Notes under the pieces: model-generated | Seen by the model: only the letters and a program-made list of their open reading frames with translations | What the model was told of the DNA's origin: nothing | Databases searched by the model: none | Part shown: piece after piece, positions 34,760-45,990 of the stretch | How positions within the stretch are numbered: position 1 is the stretch's first letter | How the letters are laid out: the number at the start of each line of letters is the position of its first letter | Program-made: the position numbers and the translations under genes | Source: Pseudogulbenkiania sp. | GTDB taxonomy: Bacteria > Pseudomonadota > Gammaproteobacteria > Burkholderiales > Chromobacteriaceae | Assembly: GCA_018260425.1 (NCBI GenBank) | Contig: JAGLBD010000004.1 | Location: 38,291 to 98,966, forward strand | DNA: 60,676 bases | Direction of reading: 5' to 3'

Positions 34760-37675
34760 ATGACGAAAATAAAACAATTTGCCACTGAGCATAACCTATC
34801 ACCGGACTCCGTGCAGAAGATGATGCGGTCGGCCGGGATGGGTGAGCGCTCGCAAGACGATACGCTTACCGAGCAAGAGAAATCCCAGCTCCTGGACTTC
34901 CATCGCCGTTCTCATGGCTCGGGTGACGACTCCCGCATTACCATCACCCGCAAAGAGACGACCCAGGTGCACAATGCCCAGGGTCGCACTGTGCAGGTGG
35001 AAACGCGCAAGAAGCGCTCTTTCGCGCTGGAAACTCCGGCCGCCGACGCGCCGAAGGCTGCGGCCCCGGCCGAGACAGCCGCTCCTGTTGTTGAAAAGGC
35101 ACCCGAGCCCAAACCGGCTCCGGTCGTCGAGAAAGCCCCTGAGCCCAAGCCGGTCCCGGTTGTCGAGAAGGCCCCCGAAGTCAAGGCGGCTCCGGTTGTC
35201 GAGGCCAAGCCGGCTGCGGCGCCTGCTGACAAGCCTGCTGCCAAGGTGGAAGCTGCCAAGCCGGCCGAGAAGCCTGCTGAAGCGGTCAAGCCTGCCGCTC
35301 CGCAGCGTCCGGCACAGCCTGCCTCCATTCTGAGCGCAGAAGAAATCGCTTCCCGTGAAGCCGAAGAACGTCGTCAAGCGGCTTTCCGCGCCCGTCAGGC
35401 TGAACTGATGCGCGAAAAGATCGAGCGTGAAGAGCGCCGTGCCCGTATGGCCCAGCAAGCTGCTGCGCCGGCTCCGGCACCTGCGCCCGCTCCGGCACCG
35501 ACACCGGCTCCGGCCGCTGCTCCGGCAGCACGTCCGCAAGGTGACCGCCCGCAGGGTGACCGTCGTCCGGGTCCGGCTGGCCAGCGTCCGCAAGGCGCCG
35601 GCGGTCAGCGTCCGCAGGGTGGTCCGGGTGCCCGTCCGCAGGGTGGTCCGGGTGCACGTCCGCAAGGTGGTGCCGGTGCCCGTCCGGCTCCGGCTGCAGG
35701 TCAGCCGGGCGCTGCCGCGCAACCGGGTGCAGCCCGTCCTGCCGGCTCGGCCGACGCCAAGAAGAAAAAAGGTGGTTCGGATCGCAGCTGGGATGATGGC
35801 AACCGCAAGGGCCGCGGCCTGCGCGTGAAGGGTGGCGACGCCGGTAGCGACTGGAAATCCAAAAAGGGTCGCAAGCATCAAGGCGCCCATGCCTTCCAGA
35901 CCCCGACCGATCCGATCGTGCACGAGGTGCTGGTGCCGGAAACCATTACCGTGGCCGACCTGGCTCACCGCATGGCGGTGAAGGCGGCCGAGGTGATCAA
36001 GGTCCTGATGAAGATGGGCATGATGGTGACCATCAACCAGGTGCTGGATCAGGAAACCGCACTGATCATCGTCGAAGAAATGGGCCACAAGGGCAAGGCT
36101 GCCCAGGCTGACGATCCGGAAGCCTTCCTGGAAGTGTCCGAAGGTGTGGTCGTCGAAAGCGAACAACTGCCGCGTCCGCCGGTCGTGACCGTGATGGGTC
36201 ACGTCGACCACGGCAAGACCTCGCTGCTGGACTACATCCGTCGCGCCAAAGTGGCGGCAGGCGAAGCCGGCGGCATTACCCAGCACATCGGTGCCTACCA
36301 CGTGGAAACCGACCGTGGCGTGATCACCTTCCTGGATACCCCGGGTCACGAAGCGTTTACCGCGATGCGTGCCCGTGGTGCCAAGGCGACCGACATTGTT
36401 GTGCTGGTAGTGGCTGCCGACGACGGCGTGATGCCGCAAACCATCGAAGCGGTTCACCATGCCAAGGCGGCAGGCGTGCCGATCGTGGTTGCCGTGAACA
36501 AGATCGACAAGCAAGGCGCCAACCCGGAGCGTATTCGCCAGGAACTGGTGGCTCAGGAAGTCGTGCCTGAAGAGTGGGGTGGCGATACCCAGTTTATCGA
36601 AGTGTCGGCCAAGCAAGGCCTGAACATCGACAAGCTGCTGGAAGCCATTCTGCTGCAAGCCGAAGTGCTGGAATTGAAGGCCTCGCGCACGGCGCCGGCC
36701 AAGGGTGTGATCGTTGAAGCCCGTCTCGACAAGGGTCGCGGCGCTGTCGCCACCCTGATGGTTCAGTCCGGTACCCTGCGCAAGGGCGACATCGTGCTGG
36801 CCGGCACTGCCTTCGGTCGCGTTCGTGCGATGATGGACGAAAACGGCAAGCCGGTGGATGAAGCCGGTCCGTCGATTCCGGTGGAAATCCTGGGTCTTTC
36901 CGACGTGCCGTCGGCAGGTGAAGACGCCATGGTGCTGACCGACGAGAAGAAGGCGCGTGAAATCGCCCTGTTCCGTCAAGGCAAGTTCCGTGATGTTCGT
37001 CTGGCCAAGCAACAGGCTGCCAAGCTGGAAAACATGTTTGCCCAGATGGCCGAAGGCGAAGTTCAGTCGCTGTCGCTGATCATCAAGGCCGATGTGCAGG
37101 GTTCCTACGAAGCGCTGGCTCACAGCCTGCAGAAACTGTCGACCGAAGAAGTTCGTGTCAACATCCTGCACTCCGGCGTGGGTGGCATCTCCGAGTCCGA
37201 CATCAACCTGGCTATCGCTTCCAAGGCAATCGTTATCGGCTTCAACACCCGTAGCGATGCTGCCGCCCGCAAGCTGGCGGAAAGCGAAGGCGTTGATATT
37301 CGTTACTACAGCATCATTTACGATGCAGTTGACGAAGTTAAGGCTGCCATGTCCGGTATGTTGTCGCCGGAGAAGAAGGAACAGATCATCGGTACCGTCG
37401 AGATTCGCCAGGTGTTCAGCGTTTCCAAGGTGGGTTCGATTGCCGGTTGTATGGTTACCGACGGCCAGATCAAGCGTCATGCCCAGATCCGCCTGATCCG
37501 CGACAACGTTGTGGTTCATACTGGTGAACTGGACTCGCTGAAGCGCTTCAAGGATGACGTCAAGGAAGTGAAGCAGGGCTACGAATGTGGTCTGATGCTG
37601 AAGAACTACAACGACATCCGCGAAGGCGACACCCTCGAGGTATTTGATATCGTCGAAGTGGCTCGTACCCTTTGA
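34760..37675 (+). CDS. infB: Translation initiation factor IF-2
   Basis: GTPase that brings initiator tRNA to the 30S subunit; 971 residues. N-terminal IF2-N helix bundle ([20 protein letters not shown]), a long Pro/Ala/Lys linker with repeated EKAPEPKP blocks and RPQGG repeats (nt ~35090-35750), a second N-terminal module before the G domain, then G1 GHVDHGKT, G3 DTPGHEAF, G4 NKID and the C-terminal domains. ATG 34760 (MTKIKQF) is preferred over the frame opening at 34748. No internal start for a shorter isoform was assigned, though such forms are known in E. coli. A terminator follows the gene. Confidence 0.97.
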   Translation: MTKIKQFATEHNLSPDSVQKMMRSAGMGERSQDDTLTEQEKSQLLDFHRRSHGSGDDSRITITRKETTQVHNAQGRTVQVETRKKRSFALETPAADAPKAAAPAETAAPVVEKAPEPKPAPVVEKAPEPKPVPVVEKAPEVKAAPVVEAKPAAAPADKPAAKVEAAKPAEKPAEAVKPAAPQRPAQPASILSAEEIASREAEERRQAAFRARQAELMREKIEREERRARMAQQAAAPAPAPAPAPAPTPAPAAAPAARPQGDRPQGDRRPGPAGQRPQGAGGQRPQGGPGARPQGGPGARPQGGAGARPAPAAGQPGAAAQPGAARPAGSADAKKKKGGSDRSWDDGNRKGRGLRVKGGDAGSDWKSKKGRKHQGAHAFQTPTDPIVHEVLVPETITVADLAHRMAVKAAEVIKVLMKMGMMVTINQVLDQETALIIVEEMGHKGKAAQADDPEAFLEVSEGVVVESEQLPRPPVVTVMGHVDHGKTSLLDYIRRAKVAAGEAGGITQHIGAYHVETDRGVITFLDTPGHEAFTAMRARGAKATDIVVLVVAADDGVMPQTIEAVHHAKAAGVPIVVAVNKIDKQGANPERIRQELVAQEVVPEEWGGDTQFIEVSAKQGLNIDKLLEAILLQAEVLELKASRTAPAKGVIVEARLDKGRGAVATLMVQSGTLRKGDIVLAGTAFGRVRAMMDENGKPVDEAGPSIPVEILGLSDVPSAGEDAMVLTDEKKAREIALFRQGKFRDVRLAKQQAAKLENMFAQMAEGEVQSLSLIIKADVQGSYEALAHSLQKLSTEEVRVNILHSGVGGISESDINLAIASKAIVIGFNTRSDAAARKLAESEGVDIRYYSIIYDAVDEVKAAMSGMLSPEKKEQIIGTVEIRQVFSVSKVGSIAGCMVTDGQIKRHAQIRLIRDNVVVHTGELDSLKRFKDDVKEVKQGYECGLMLKNYNDIREGDTLEVFDIVEVARTL

Positions 37676-37691
37676 TCGATAGGCTTTTTTC

Positions 37692-37738
37692 AGGCGAGTT
37701 CCTGCCGGGCAGTGTTGCCGGGCAGGGCTCGCCTTTTT
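37692..37738 (+). terminator. Strong intrinsic terminator between infB and rbfA
   Basis: AGGCGAG (37692-37698) pairs with CTCGCCT (37728-37734), with an inner CCTGCC/GGCAGG stem, followed by TTTTT. It lies inside what is usually one operon, so rbfA-truB must depend on read-through, antitermination or a separate promoter. Confidence 0.85.
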
Positions 37739-37762
37739 ACTTGATGAATCAGGAATAAGATC

Positions 37763-38242
37763 ATGGCCAGAGCCCGTAAAGGTTTTTCTCGTTCGGATCG
37801 CCTAGCCGACCAGATTCAGCGCGATTTGGCGGAATTGCTGCGCAAGGGTATCAAAGACCCGCGCGTAGGCTGGATCACCATTACGTCGGTGGTGGTAACT
37901 CGCGACTACTCCCATGCGACGGTGTATTACACCGTAATGGAAGAAAGCAAGCGCGAATTGACTCACGAAGCGCTGGAAAGCGCCGCCGGTTATCTGCGTT
38001 CCGAATTGGGACGCGGTCTGTCGATCTACACGACGCCGCAATTGCACTTTGTTTACGATGAGTCGATCGAGCGCGGTCTGCATATGAGCCGTCTGATCGA
38101 TGAAGTGACCAGTGTCGACAAATCCCGTGCCCATTTGCTGGACGACGAGACCGCTGACGAAGGCATCAACGAAGATGACGAGCCGGTGGAATTGGGTCCG
38201 GACGACGTTGAGGAAGAGGGTGACGAGGGTCGCAAGGCATGA
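37763..38242 (+). CDS. rbfA: Ribosome-binding factor A
   Basis: Cold-shock 16S rRNA maturation factor; 159 residues, longer than the E. coli protein because of a highly acidic C-terminal tail (from ~125, rich in Asp and Glu). The KH-like core is seen in RLADQIQRDLAELLRKGIKDPRVG and VTRDYSHATVYYTV. The start has AGGAA upstream. truB overlaps the stop by four bases (ATGA). Confidence 0.96.
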   Translation: MARARKGFSRSDRLADQIQRDLAELLRKGIKDPRVGWITITSVVVTRDYSHATVYYTVMEESKRELTHEALESAAGYLRSELGRGLSIYTTPQLHFVYDESIERGLHMSRLIDEVTSVDKSRAHLLDDETADEGINEDDEPVELGPDDVEEEGDEGRKA

Positions 38243-39165
38243 CCCAGCAGTTTCGTCGCCCCAAACGTGATGTAGATGGCGTGTTGTTGCTGGACAAGCC
38301 GATTGGCGTCAGCAGCAACGGCGCGCTGCAAAAGGCGCGGTGGCTGTATACCGCCGCCAAGGGTGGTCACACCGGCGTACTGGATCCGCTGGCAACCGGT
38401 TTGCTGCCGCTGTGTTTTGGCGAGGCAACCAAGTTTTCGTCGTTCCTGCTGGATGCCGACAAACGCTATATCGCGCATGTCGCGTTTGGTAAGGTCACGA
38501 CCACCGGTGACGTGGAGGGCGAAGTAGTGCTGGAGCGCCCGGTGGCGTTCGACGAGGTGCGCTTGCGTGAAGTGATCGCCGGTTTTGTCGGGCCCCAGTC
38601 GCAGGTGCCGCCGATGTATTCGGCGCTGAAGCATCAGGGCAAGGCTCTGTATGAGTATGCCCGTCAAGGCATCGAGATCGAGCGCAAGGCGCGCGACATC
38701 GTGATCCACTCCATCGACTTGCTGTCGTTTGACGGTGCCGTTGCCGTGATCGATGTCAGTTGCAGCAAGGGAACCTATATCCGTACCCTCGGGCAGGATA
38801 TTGGCGAAGTGCTGGGCTGTGGTGCGCATCTGAGTGGTTTGCGGCGCACGGCGACGGCGGGTTTTGGTCTGGAAGACGCGATTACGCCCGAAGCGCTCGA
38901 GGCGCTGGATCTTGCCGGACGCGAAGCCTTGCTGATGCCGCCGGACGTACTGGTGCGCCATCTTCCCGAGGTCGTGTTGCCCGAGCAGGATGCCGTGCGA
39001 TTTTGTCACGGACAAGCTGTGCGCATTCCCTTGAAGTGTGCGATAATGTCTCGTTTCCGTGTTTACCGCGAGGTGGACCGGGAATTTTTGGGTTTGGCCG
39101 AGTGGCGCGACGACGAGTCGCTTTACCCGGTGAGACTCATGGCGGTGAAAGCCGCCGGTAAGTGA
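38239..39165 (+). CDS. truB: tRNA pseudouridine-55 synthase
   Basis: Makes pseudouridine 55 in the T-loop of tRNAs; 308 residues. Catalytic Asp in GHTGVLDPLATGLLPLCFGEAT, with KGTYIRTLGQDIGEVLGCGAHL and the N-terminal GVLLLDKPIGVSSN also typical; a C-terminal PUA-like part follows. ATGA overlap with rbfA. Two hairpins follow before rpsO. Confidence 0.97.
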   Translation: MTQQFRRPKRDVDGVLLLDKPIGVSSNGALQKARWLYTAAKGGHTGVLDPLATGLLPLCFGEATKFSSFLLDADKRYIAHVAFGKVTTTGDVEGEVVLERPVAFDEVRLREVIAGFVGPQSQVPPMYSALKHQGKALYEYARQGIEIERKARDIVIHSIDLLSFDGAVAVIDVSCSKGTYIRTLGQDIGEVLGCGAHLSGLRRTATAGFGLEDAITPEALEALDLAGREALLMPPDVLVRHLPEVVLPEQDAVRFCHGQAVRIPLKCAIMSRFRVYREVDREFLGLAEWRDDESLYPVRLMAVKAAGK

Positions 39166-39213
39166 AGTGCGGATGGGTTCCGGCTCGCCGCACTTGCCGG
39201 GCACTTAATGCCC
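39165..39213 (+). promoter_or_regulatory. Candidate S15 leader: two adjacent hairpins before rpsO
   Basis: AAGTGCGG (39165-39172) pairs with CCGCACTT (39188-39195), and GGGCA (39199-39203) pairs with TGCCC (39209-39213). Both lie in the 73-base gap before rpsO. In several bacteria S15 represses its own translation by binding a leader RNA; this is a candidate for such a site by position only. Confidence 0.45.
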
Positions 39214-39238
39214 TAACCTGAATCTGGAGTATGTTGTA

Positions 39239-39508
39239 ATGGCAATGACCGCCGCTCAAAAAGCCGATATCGTTAAAGATTTCCAGCGTGCACAAGGTGA
39301 CACCGGTTCTTCCGAAGTCCAAGTTGCTCTGTTGACCGCTCGTATCAACGATCTGACCCCGCACTTCAAGGCCAACACCAAAGACCATCACAGCCGTCGT
39401 GGTCTGTTGAAACTGGTTAGCCGTCGTCGTCGTCTGCTTGACTACCTCAAGCGTACCGATGCTGATAGCTACCGCGCCCTGATCGCTCGTCTGGGTCTGC
39501 GCAAGTAA
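39239..39508 (+). CDS. rpsO: 30S ribosomal protein S15
   Basis: Primary 16S rRNA-binding protein of the small subunit; 89 residues. [44 protein letters not shown] is the conserved core (here split by nothing unusual), and the protein ends in IARLGLRK. An in-frame ATG two codons later is possible, but 39239 has the better spacing to TCTGGAG. A rho-independent terminator follows. Confidence 0.98.
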   Translation: MAMTAAQKADIVKDFQRAQGDTGSSEVQVALLTARINDLTPHFKANTKDHHSRRGLLKLVSRRRRLLDYLKRTDADSYRALIARLGLRK

Positions 39509-39522
39509 TCGGTGCAGGTTGG

Positions 39523-39551
39523 AAAAAGTCGCAGCTAGTCTGCGACTTTTT
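39523..39551 (+). terminator. Terminator after rpsO
   Basis: AAAAAGTCGCAG (39523-39534) and CTGCGACTTTTT (39540-39551) form a perfect 12-bp stem, ending in T residues. It lies between rpsO and the pnp leader. Confidence 0.9.
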
Positions 39552-39667
39552 CATGGTAAGGCAGTACACGCAGTGGCATGTATCAAGTTGTGTTGTAATG
39601 AAGTGGTGCCTCAGTCCCGCCGGGAGTGAAGGGCACCAAGCAAGTCGTACCGGGCTGCCATAGAGAT

Positions 39668-39732
39668 ACAACGGGGGGAGCCTCTAGATAGCTTCGTTCC
39701 AGCGAGCGGGACTATCTAGGGGTTCCCGTTGT
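39668..39732 (+). promoter_or_regulatory. Long pnp leader stem-loop, probable RNase III/PNPase control element
   Basis: ACAACGGG pairs with CCCGTTGT (outer 8 bp), then AGCCTCTAGATAG pairs with CTATCTAGGGGTT (13 bp including G-U), with a GGG bulge and a 21-base loop. It ends 46 bases before the pnp start. In E. coli a long leader stem is cut by RNase III and allows PNPase to repress its own mRNA; the same role is inferred here. Confidence 0.65.
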
Positions 39733-39778
39733 CCTGCCCGGAATCCCAAAACGATCGTTTCACCGAGGGATAACCCAA

Positions 39779-41923
39779 GTGTTCAACAAAATCAGCAAAA
39801 CATTCCAGCTTGGTAACCAGACCGTTACCATCGAAACCGGCGAAGTCGCTCGCCAGGCCTCCGGCTCCGTACTGGTGACCGTAGATGAAACCGTAGTCAT
39901 GGTCGCCGTTGTCGGCGGCAAGAATGTCAAACCCGGTCAGGATTTCTTCCCGCTGACCGTCGATTACCTCGAGCGTACCTACGCCGCCGGCAAGATCCCG
40001 GGTGGCTTCTTCAAGCGTGAAGGCAAGCAGTCCGAGAAGGAAGTGCTCACCAGCCGCCTGATCGACCGCCCGATTCGCCCGCTGTTCCCGGAAGGCTTCT
40101 ACCACGACGTGCAAATCGTTGCGACCGTCGTGTCGCTGAACCCGGAAGTCGATGCCGACATCCCGGCCATGATCGGTGCTTCTGCCGCCCTGGCGATCTC
40201 CGGTCTGCCGTTTGCCGGCCCGATTGGTGCTGCCCGCGTGGGTTACGCCGATGGCGAGTACATCCTTAACCCGACCAAGACCCAACTGGCAAGCTCCCAG
40301 ATGGATCTGGTCGTCGCCGGTACCGAACGTGCCGTGCTGATGGTTGAATCCGAAGCCCGCGAACTGCCGGAAGCCGTCATGCTGGGCGCCGTGGTGTTTG
40401 GTCACGAGCAGATGCAAGCCGTCATCAAGGCCATCAACGAGCTGGCTGACGAAGTCAACCCGGTAATGTGGGACTGGGCCCCGGCCGCCCGCGACGAAGC
40501 CCTGGTGGCCTCCATTCGCGGCATCGCCGGCGAAGCCCTGGCCAACGCGTTCCGTCTGCGTCAGAAGCAAGCCCGTACCGTTGCGATCAACGCCGCATGG
40601 GATGCCGTCAAGACCGCGCTGATCACCGAAGAGACCGACACCCTGAAGGCCAACGAGATCAAGAACGTCTTCAAGTCGCTCGAAGCCGAGATCGTTCGTG
40701 GCCAGATTCTGGCTGGCGAGTCCCGTATCGATGGTCGTGATACCCGCACCGTGCGTCCGATTGAAATCCGTTCCCACGTGCTGCCGCGTACCCACGGTTC
40801 GGCTCTGTTCACCCGTGGTGAAACCCAGGCGCTGGTCGTGACCACGCTGGGCACCAAGCAAGACGAACAGATCATCGATGCGCTGGCCGGTGAATACACC
40901 GAACGCTTCATGCTGCATTACAACTTCCCGCCGTACTCCACCGGTGAAGCTGGCCGCATGGGCCCGCCGAAGCGTCGTGAAATCGGTCACGGCCGTCTGG
41001 CCAAGCGTGCTCTGGTTGCCGTTCTGCCGCCGGAAAGCGAATTCGGCTACTCGATGCGCGTCGTTTCCGAGATCACCGAGTCGAACGGTTCGTCGTCGAT
41101 GGCGTCGGTCTGCGGTGGCTGCCTGTCCTTGCTGTCCGCCGGTGTACCGCTGAAGGCACACGTTGCCGGTATCGCCATGGGCCTGATCCTGGAAGGTAAC
41201 CGTTTCGCCGTACTGACCGATATCCTGGGTGACGAAGATCATCTGGGCGATATGGACTTCAAGGTTGCCGGTACCACCGATGGTATTACCGCGCTGCAGA
41301 TGGACATCAAGATTCAGGGCATCACCAAGGAAATCATGCAGGTCGCTCTGGACCAGGCCAAAGAAGGCCGTATGCACATCCTCGGCCTGATGAAGGAAGC
41401 CGTTGACGGCCCGCAAGAGCTGTCCTCGTTCGCTCCGCGTCTGTTCACCATGAAGATCAACCCGGACAAGATCCGTGAAGTGATCGGCAAGGGTGGCGAG
41501 ACGATCCGTTCCATCACCAAGGATACCGGCACCGAGATCAACATCGAGGAAGACGGCACCATCACCATCGCTTCGGTTAGTCAGGAAGGCGCCGATGCCG
41601 CTCGCAAGCGTATCGAAGAGATCACCGCCGAAGTGGAAGTGGGCAAGATCTACGAAGGTACCGTGGTCAAGATCCTCGACAACAATGTCGGCGCGATCGT
41701 GTCCATCCTGCCGGGCAAGGATGGTCTGGTACACATCTCCCAGATCGCCAATGAGCGTATCAAGAACGTTGCCGACCACCTGAAAGAAGGTCAGGTCGTC
41801 AAGGTCAAGGCCATCGAAATGGATGACCGCGGCCGTGTTCGCCTGTCGATCAAGGCCTTGCTGGAAGATGAAGCCAAAACCGCAAAGGAAACGGCTGAAT
41901 CCTTCGGTCTGAAAGCCCAGTAA
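39779..41923 (+). CDS. pnp: Polyribonucleotide nucleotidyltransferase (PNPase)
   Basis: 3'-to-5' phosphorolytic exoribonuclease of the RNA degradosome; 714 residues. Two RNase PH domains ([67 protein letters not shown]), then KH ([15 protein letters not shown]) and S1 ([32 protein letters not shown]) domains. The GTG at 39779 has GAGGGA upstream. The long leader hairpin suggests autoregulation. Confidence 0.98.
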   Translation: MFNKISKTFQLGNQTVTIETGEVARQASGSVLVTVDETVVMVAVVGGKNVKPGQDFFPLTVDYLERTYAAGKIPGGFFKREGKQSEKEVLTSRLIDRPIRPLFPEGFYHDVQIVATVVSLNPEVDADIPAMIGASAALAISGLPFAGPIGAARVGYADGEYILNPTKTQLASSQMDLVVAGTERAVLMVESEARELPEAVMLGAVVFGHEQMQAVIKAINELADEVNPVMWDWAPAARDEALVASIRGIAGEALANAFRLRQKQARTVAINAAWDAVKTALITEETDTLKANEIKNVFKSLEAEIVRGQILAGESRIDGRDTRTVRPIEIRSHVLPRTHGSALFTRGETQALVVTTLGTKQDEQIIDALAGEYTERFMLHYNFPPYSTGEAGRMGPPKRREIGHGRLAKRALVAVLPPESEFGYSMRVVSEITESNGSSSMASVCGGCLSLLSAGVPLKAHVAGIAMGLILEGNRFAVLTDILGDEDHLGDMDFKVAGTTDGITALQMDIKIQGITKEIMQVALDQAKEGRMHILGLMKEAVDGPQELSSFAPRLFTMKINPDKIREVIGKGGETIRSITKDTGTEINIEEDGTITIASVSQEGADAARKRIEEITAEVEVGKIYEGTVVKILDNNVGAIVSILPGKDGLVHISQIANERIKNVADHLKEGQVVKVKAIEMDDRGRVRLSIKALLEDEAKTAKETAESFGLKAQ

Positions 41924-41946
41924 GCTTTTAGTCGTCGTATCAAAGC

Positions 41947-41984
41947 AAAAACCGGCATGTCGCAAGATGTGCCGGTTTTGTTTT
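41947..41984 (+). terminator. Terminator after pnp
   Basis: AAAACCGGCA (41948-41957) pairs with TGCCGGTTTT (41970-41979), then GTTTT. It separates pnp from the convergent gene at 41993 and could act in both directions. Confidence 0.88.
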
Positions 41985-41992
41985 ATTCCCGC

Positions 41993-42391
41993 TCAGTTGA
42001 AAAATTTGAAGCGGGGGTGTTCCTCTCCCTTGAACTGGCGTATCGGCTCCTGCATATGGGGCATCAAGACATTAGCCGGTGGCTTGTGCCGGTGTATCCA
42101 TTGAACATGGCGGCAAAAGGTCGTCATGTCCTGCCCGGAGAGGCAGTTTTGCAAGGGGTGCGCGGGGCCAATGGACACCGGCGTGTTCTTCCTGTCGTTG
42201 TATTGCCAATTTCGCAGCCACTGCTTCTCCTCATCCGAAAGCTTTCTTGCCCCGTTCCAGGGCGTCATGGTATCGGGCGCCGTGTGGCGTGGTGATTCGT
42301 GTAGCGACGAGAAGTCGAGCAATACAGCATGGACGGGGGTGGCAAGAGCCAGCACCAGCCATCCTGCGCAGAAGGAGTCGGGGCGCGTCAT
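41993..42391 (-). CDS. Small exported protein of unknown function
   Basis: A 132-residue protein with a likely signal peptide (MTRPDSFCAGWLVLALATPVHA, cleavage near residue 22). The mature part is polar and rich in His and Pro, with two cysteines (NCLSGQDMTTFCRHV) that could form a disulfide. It does not match a family I know. AGGAAA precedes the ATG. It is convergent with pnp and has no operon partner. Confidence 0.75.
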   Translation of the reverse strand: MTRPDSFCAGWLVLALATPVHAVLLDFSSLHESPRHTAPDTMTPWNGARKLSDEEKQWLRNWQYNDRKNTPVSIGPAHPLQNCLSGQDMTTFCRHVQWIHRHKPPANVLMPHMQEPIRQFKGEEHPRFKFFN

Positions 42392-42685
42392 CTGAGTTTC
42401 CTGTAGTGGTTACTGTTGTGACTGCGTGCCGAATGGGGGAGTTCCACCCGAAAAATGACGGTAATGCCTGTCTGGCCGTCATGCCGTCGCAACAATTTCA
42501 GCCGGCAGGGTATCGGCAAATGCCCGCCAGTCCAGTCTTTTGGCTTGCCGGGCCATGCCTCGGGGTGGTGTCGGAAGCGGGGTGGGTGGGCGCGTCAGAG
42601 TGATTTTTTTCATCATTGTCTGACGCGTCGTGAAGGGGAATATGGGCCGGCATGGCGCAAATTCCGGGCTGGCCGGGGCGGGATC
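42392..42685. other. Gene-free spacer upstream of the exported-protein gene
   Basis: No coding sequence is supported here. The stretch contains a 9-bp inverted repeat, CGCGTCAGA (42591-42599) with TCTGACGCG (42619-42627), with T-rich loop sequence; no classical terminator follows it. Open frames crossing this region are shadows of the neighbouring yejK gene. Confidence 0.55.
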
Positions 42686-43693
42686 TCAGTCGCGACGCGA
42701 CAGTTTCAGCGTCAGGGTCAGTCCGTCTTCGCCTTCATTGACCGAGCGAAGGTTTTCCAGACGGAATCCCGACGGCAGCAACAGGCTGATGCCATGGCCC
42801 AGCGAGGCCTTGCTGAGGGTGCGTTCCAGTCGTTTTGCCATGCCCTGGCCGGTCAGACGCGCCGAATCTTCCAGTTCAAAGCCCCAGCGCTCGGTGGCAT
42901 CCTTCATGGCGGTGTCGATGTGGTCTTTCGGCACGAACCGTTCCGCCATCGCCGTGACGTCGCGAGCCGGCAAGGTTTCTTCACTGCCGCACAAGGTCAG
43001 AACCTCGTCCTTGAAGCGCACTTGCTCGACCGGGTCGTCGATGCCTTCGGACAATTGTTCGAGTACCCGGGTCATCATTTGGGTGCTGGAGCGCAGGTCG
43101 GGAATGCGCCGTGCCTTGAGGAAGTCGTCCAGCCAGTATTTGGTTTTCTGGCCAAAGCGGTCCACCGCATAGACGGTCGGGCTGTGCTCCATCACCAGTG
43201 CGCCCTTGTCGATCAAATTGGGATTGATGCCCTGGGCGTGCGACAGGTCGATGCGCGAACCGGCTTCGGTCAGCGTCAGGAAGTCGTCGCGGATTTCCGA
43301 TTTAAAGATGCCCAGCGCGCGTTCGGGCTGGTTGTCATCGTCCATGCCGGAAAACAGAATGACAAACAAGTCGCCGGCACTGATGTTGGGGTGTTGGGAG
43401 CGGGCGTACAAATGGCGGGCGATGCGGCGCGACACTTCCAGAAAATCCAGCTCGCCGGCAAAGAACTGGCGGGTGTAATGGTAGATTTCATTGAGGCGCA
43501 GTTCCGACTCATGAAAAAACTGGAAGCGTTTCTTGTCCGACGCGACCCCTTTCAGGTAGCCGTCCAGAATCAGGCCGGCGACCGGTTCGTCCACCGTGGC
43601 GGGCGAGTCTGACAGCATGAGTCCCTCGTCACGCGCCTTGTTGCCGACACGGTGAACGATCAGGCTTTCGACGCGACAGTGTTGGGTCTGCAT
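42686..43693 (-). CDS. Nucleoid-associated protein YejK/NdpA
   Basis: A 335-residue member of the NdpA/YejK (37 kDa nucleoid-associated) family, which binds chromosomal DNA and has been linked to topoisomerase function. Typical features are the N-terminal VESLIVHRVGNKARDEG, FGQKTKYWLDDFLKARRI and the C-terminal beta-rich part. The ATG at 43693 has GAGGAG upstream; the frame extending to 43756 has no ribosome-binding site. Confidence 0.92.
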   Translation of the reverse strand: MQTQHCRVESLIVHRVGNKARDEGLMLSDSPATVDEPVAGLILDGYLKGVASDKKRFQFFHESELRLNEIYHYTRQFFAGELDFLEVSRRIARHLYARSQHPNISAGDLFVILFSGMDDDNQPERALGIFKSEIRDDFLTLTEAGSRIDLSHAQGINPNLIDKGALVMEHSPTVYAVDRFGQKTKYWLDDFLKARRIPDLRSSTQMMTRVLEQLSEGIDDPVEQVRFKDEVLTLCGSEETLPARDVTAMAERFVPKDHIDTAMKDATERWGFELEDSARLTGQGMAKRLERTLSKASLGHGISLLLPSGFRLENLRSVNEGEDGLTLTLKLSRRD

Positions 43694-43813
43694 CACGGGG
43701 ACTCCTCGGGTGGCAAAACCGCTGATTATTGCCTGCCGCGCGACGTAATACAACACTCTTCGGCAAAATCACCTAACATCCAAACAGAGTTGGCCACGAA
43801 TGGAGTCTGCCTC

Positions 43814-44470
43814 ATGCCGAACGAGAACATGCCTGTCCCGCGCGTGATGATCGGGAGTGTCAGTGAATTACGCTCGCGTTTATTGCGGTATCACGCCGAG
43901 CAGGCGCTGGTGATTCTGATGGACGATGTGAATGCCGCCGAAGGGGAGGCGCTGGCCGTGGCGGTGAGCGGCCTGTTGCCGATGATGAAAACCTTGCTGC
44001 GCCAGCGCCGTGAAAGCGCTCTGGAAACCATGGTTGATCTGCTGTTGCCCGACGTGCCCTTGCCGCAGGGCGTGCTGGCGGAAGCCCAGCGTACCGCCGA
44101 ATGGCGGCGCGCCATCATCGAGGGGAATGAGTGGCTTTCGGCAGCGCGTATTGCCGATCTGGCCGGTTTTAGTCCCAGCAATCCCAGTGCCCAGCCGAAT
44201 CGCTGGAAGCTGGCGGGCAAGATTTTTGCGATTTCGCTGCGCGGCGCCGACCATTACCCGGCCTATGCGCTGGACCCCGAAGCCGGTTACCGGCCGCTGC
44301 CGGTCATGGCCGAGGTGCTGTCCTTGTTAAGTCAGCGCCATGGCGACGCTTGGGAGATCGCACGGTGGTTTCTCTCGCCCCACCCGGGGCTCGGGGGTGG
44401 TCGCCCGTGCGACTGTCTGAGAGAGCGGGGAGACGCGGTACTGGCGGCGGCCTTGGCTCAGGCCGCCTAA
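43814..44470 (+). CDS. Xre/MbcA/ParS (DUF2384)-like protein without toxin partner
   Basis: A 218-residue protein. The middle holds an HTH-like stretch (NEWLSAARIADLAGFSPSNPS), and the C-terminus reads AWEIARWFLSPHPGLGGGRP, which resembles the Xre/MbcA/ParS C-terminal (DUF2384) signature of antitoxins that pair with RES-domain toxins. No RES toxin gene is adjacent: downstream is astC and the divergent gene is yejK. The N-terminal ~100 residues are helical and not recognised. GGAG lies before the ATG at 43814; the longer frame to 43652 overlaps yejK on the other strand. It may be a chromosomal regulator rather than an antitoxin. Confidence 0.75.
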   Translation: MPNENMPVPRVMIGSVSELRSRLLRYHAEQALVILMDDVNAAEGEALAVAVSGLLPMMKTLLRQRRESALETMVDLLLPDVPLPQGVLAEAQRTAEWRRAIIEGNEWLSAARIADLAGFSPSNPSAQPNRWKLAGKIFAISLRGADHYPAYALDPEAGYRPLPVMAEVLSLLSQRHGDAWEIARWFLSPHPGLGGGRPCDCLRERGDAVLAAALAQAA

Positions 44471-44546
44471 AAGACGGCAGGACATTGGTGCAGCGCAGCG
44501 TGATTTCTTGGTATGCTAGCCCTTCCGTTGAACGGTTGCGTCACAC

Positions 44547-44564
44547 TGGGATTACGTAATCCCA
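44547..44564. promoter_or_regulatory. 18-bp perfect palindrome upstream of astC
   Basis: TGGGATTACGTAATCCCA is fully self-complementary and lies 100 bases before the astC start. It is followed by two further repeats, CGATT-AG-AATCG (44599-44610) and TTTGAGT-N10-ACTCAAA (about 44611-44634). Together they look like operator sites for the ast operon; whether ArgR or another regulator binds is not known. Confidence 0.55.
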
Positions 44565-44615
44565 TGTCGCAAACCGGATATGGGGAGTGTTGATGATTCG
44601 ATTAGAATCGTTTGA

Positions 44616-45875
<1,260 letters not shown>

Positions 45876-45990
45876 TCCACGCGCATCAGGCGATTTCCGA
45901 TGTGGCTTCCCGCCCCGTCCGTTGTTTGACGGGCGGCGGGGAGCGCTGCGCCGCGATCCGGCGCAGCATGACAGAAATGGGAGTGTACCC

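Noticed and set aside
34799-37519. Very long minus-strand open frame opposite infB
   Set aside because: It is antisense to a clear infB; its composition (His, Leu, Arg, Gly rich) and lack of a ribosome-binding site mark it as a GC-bias shadow.
39716-41965. 749-residue minus-strand frame opposite pnp
   Set aside because: Shadow of pnp.
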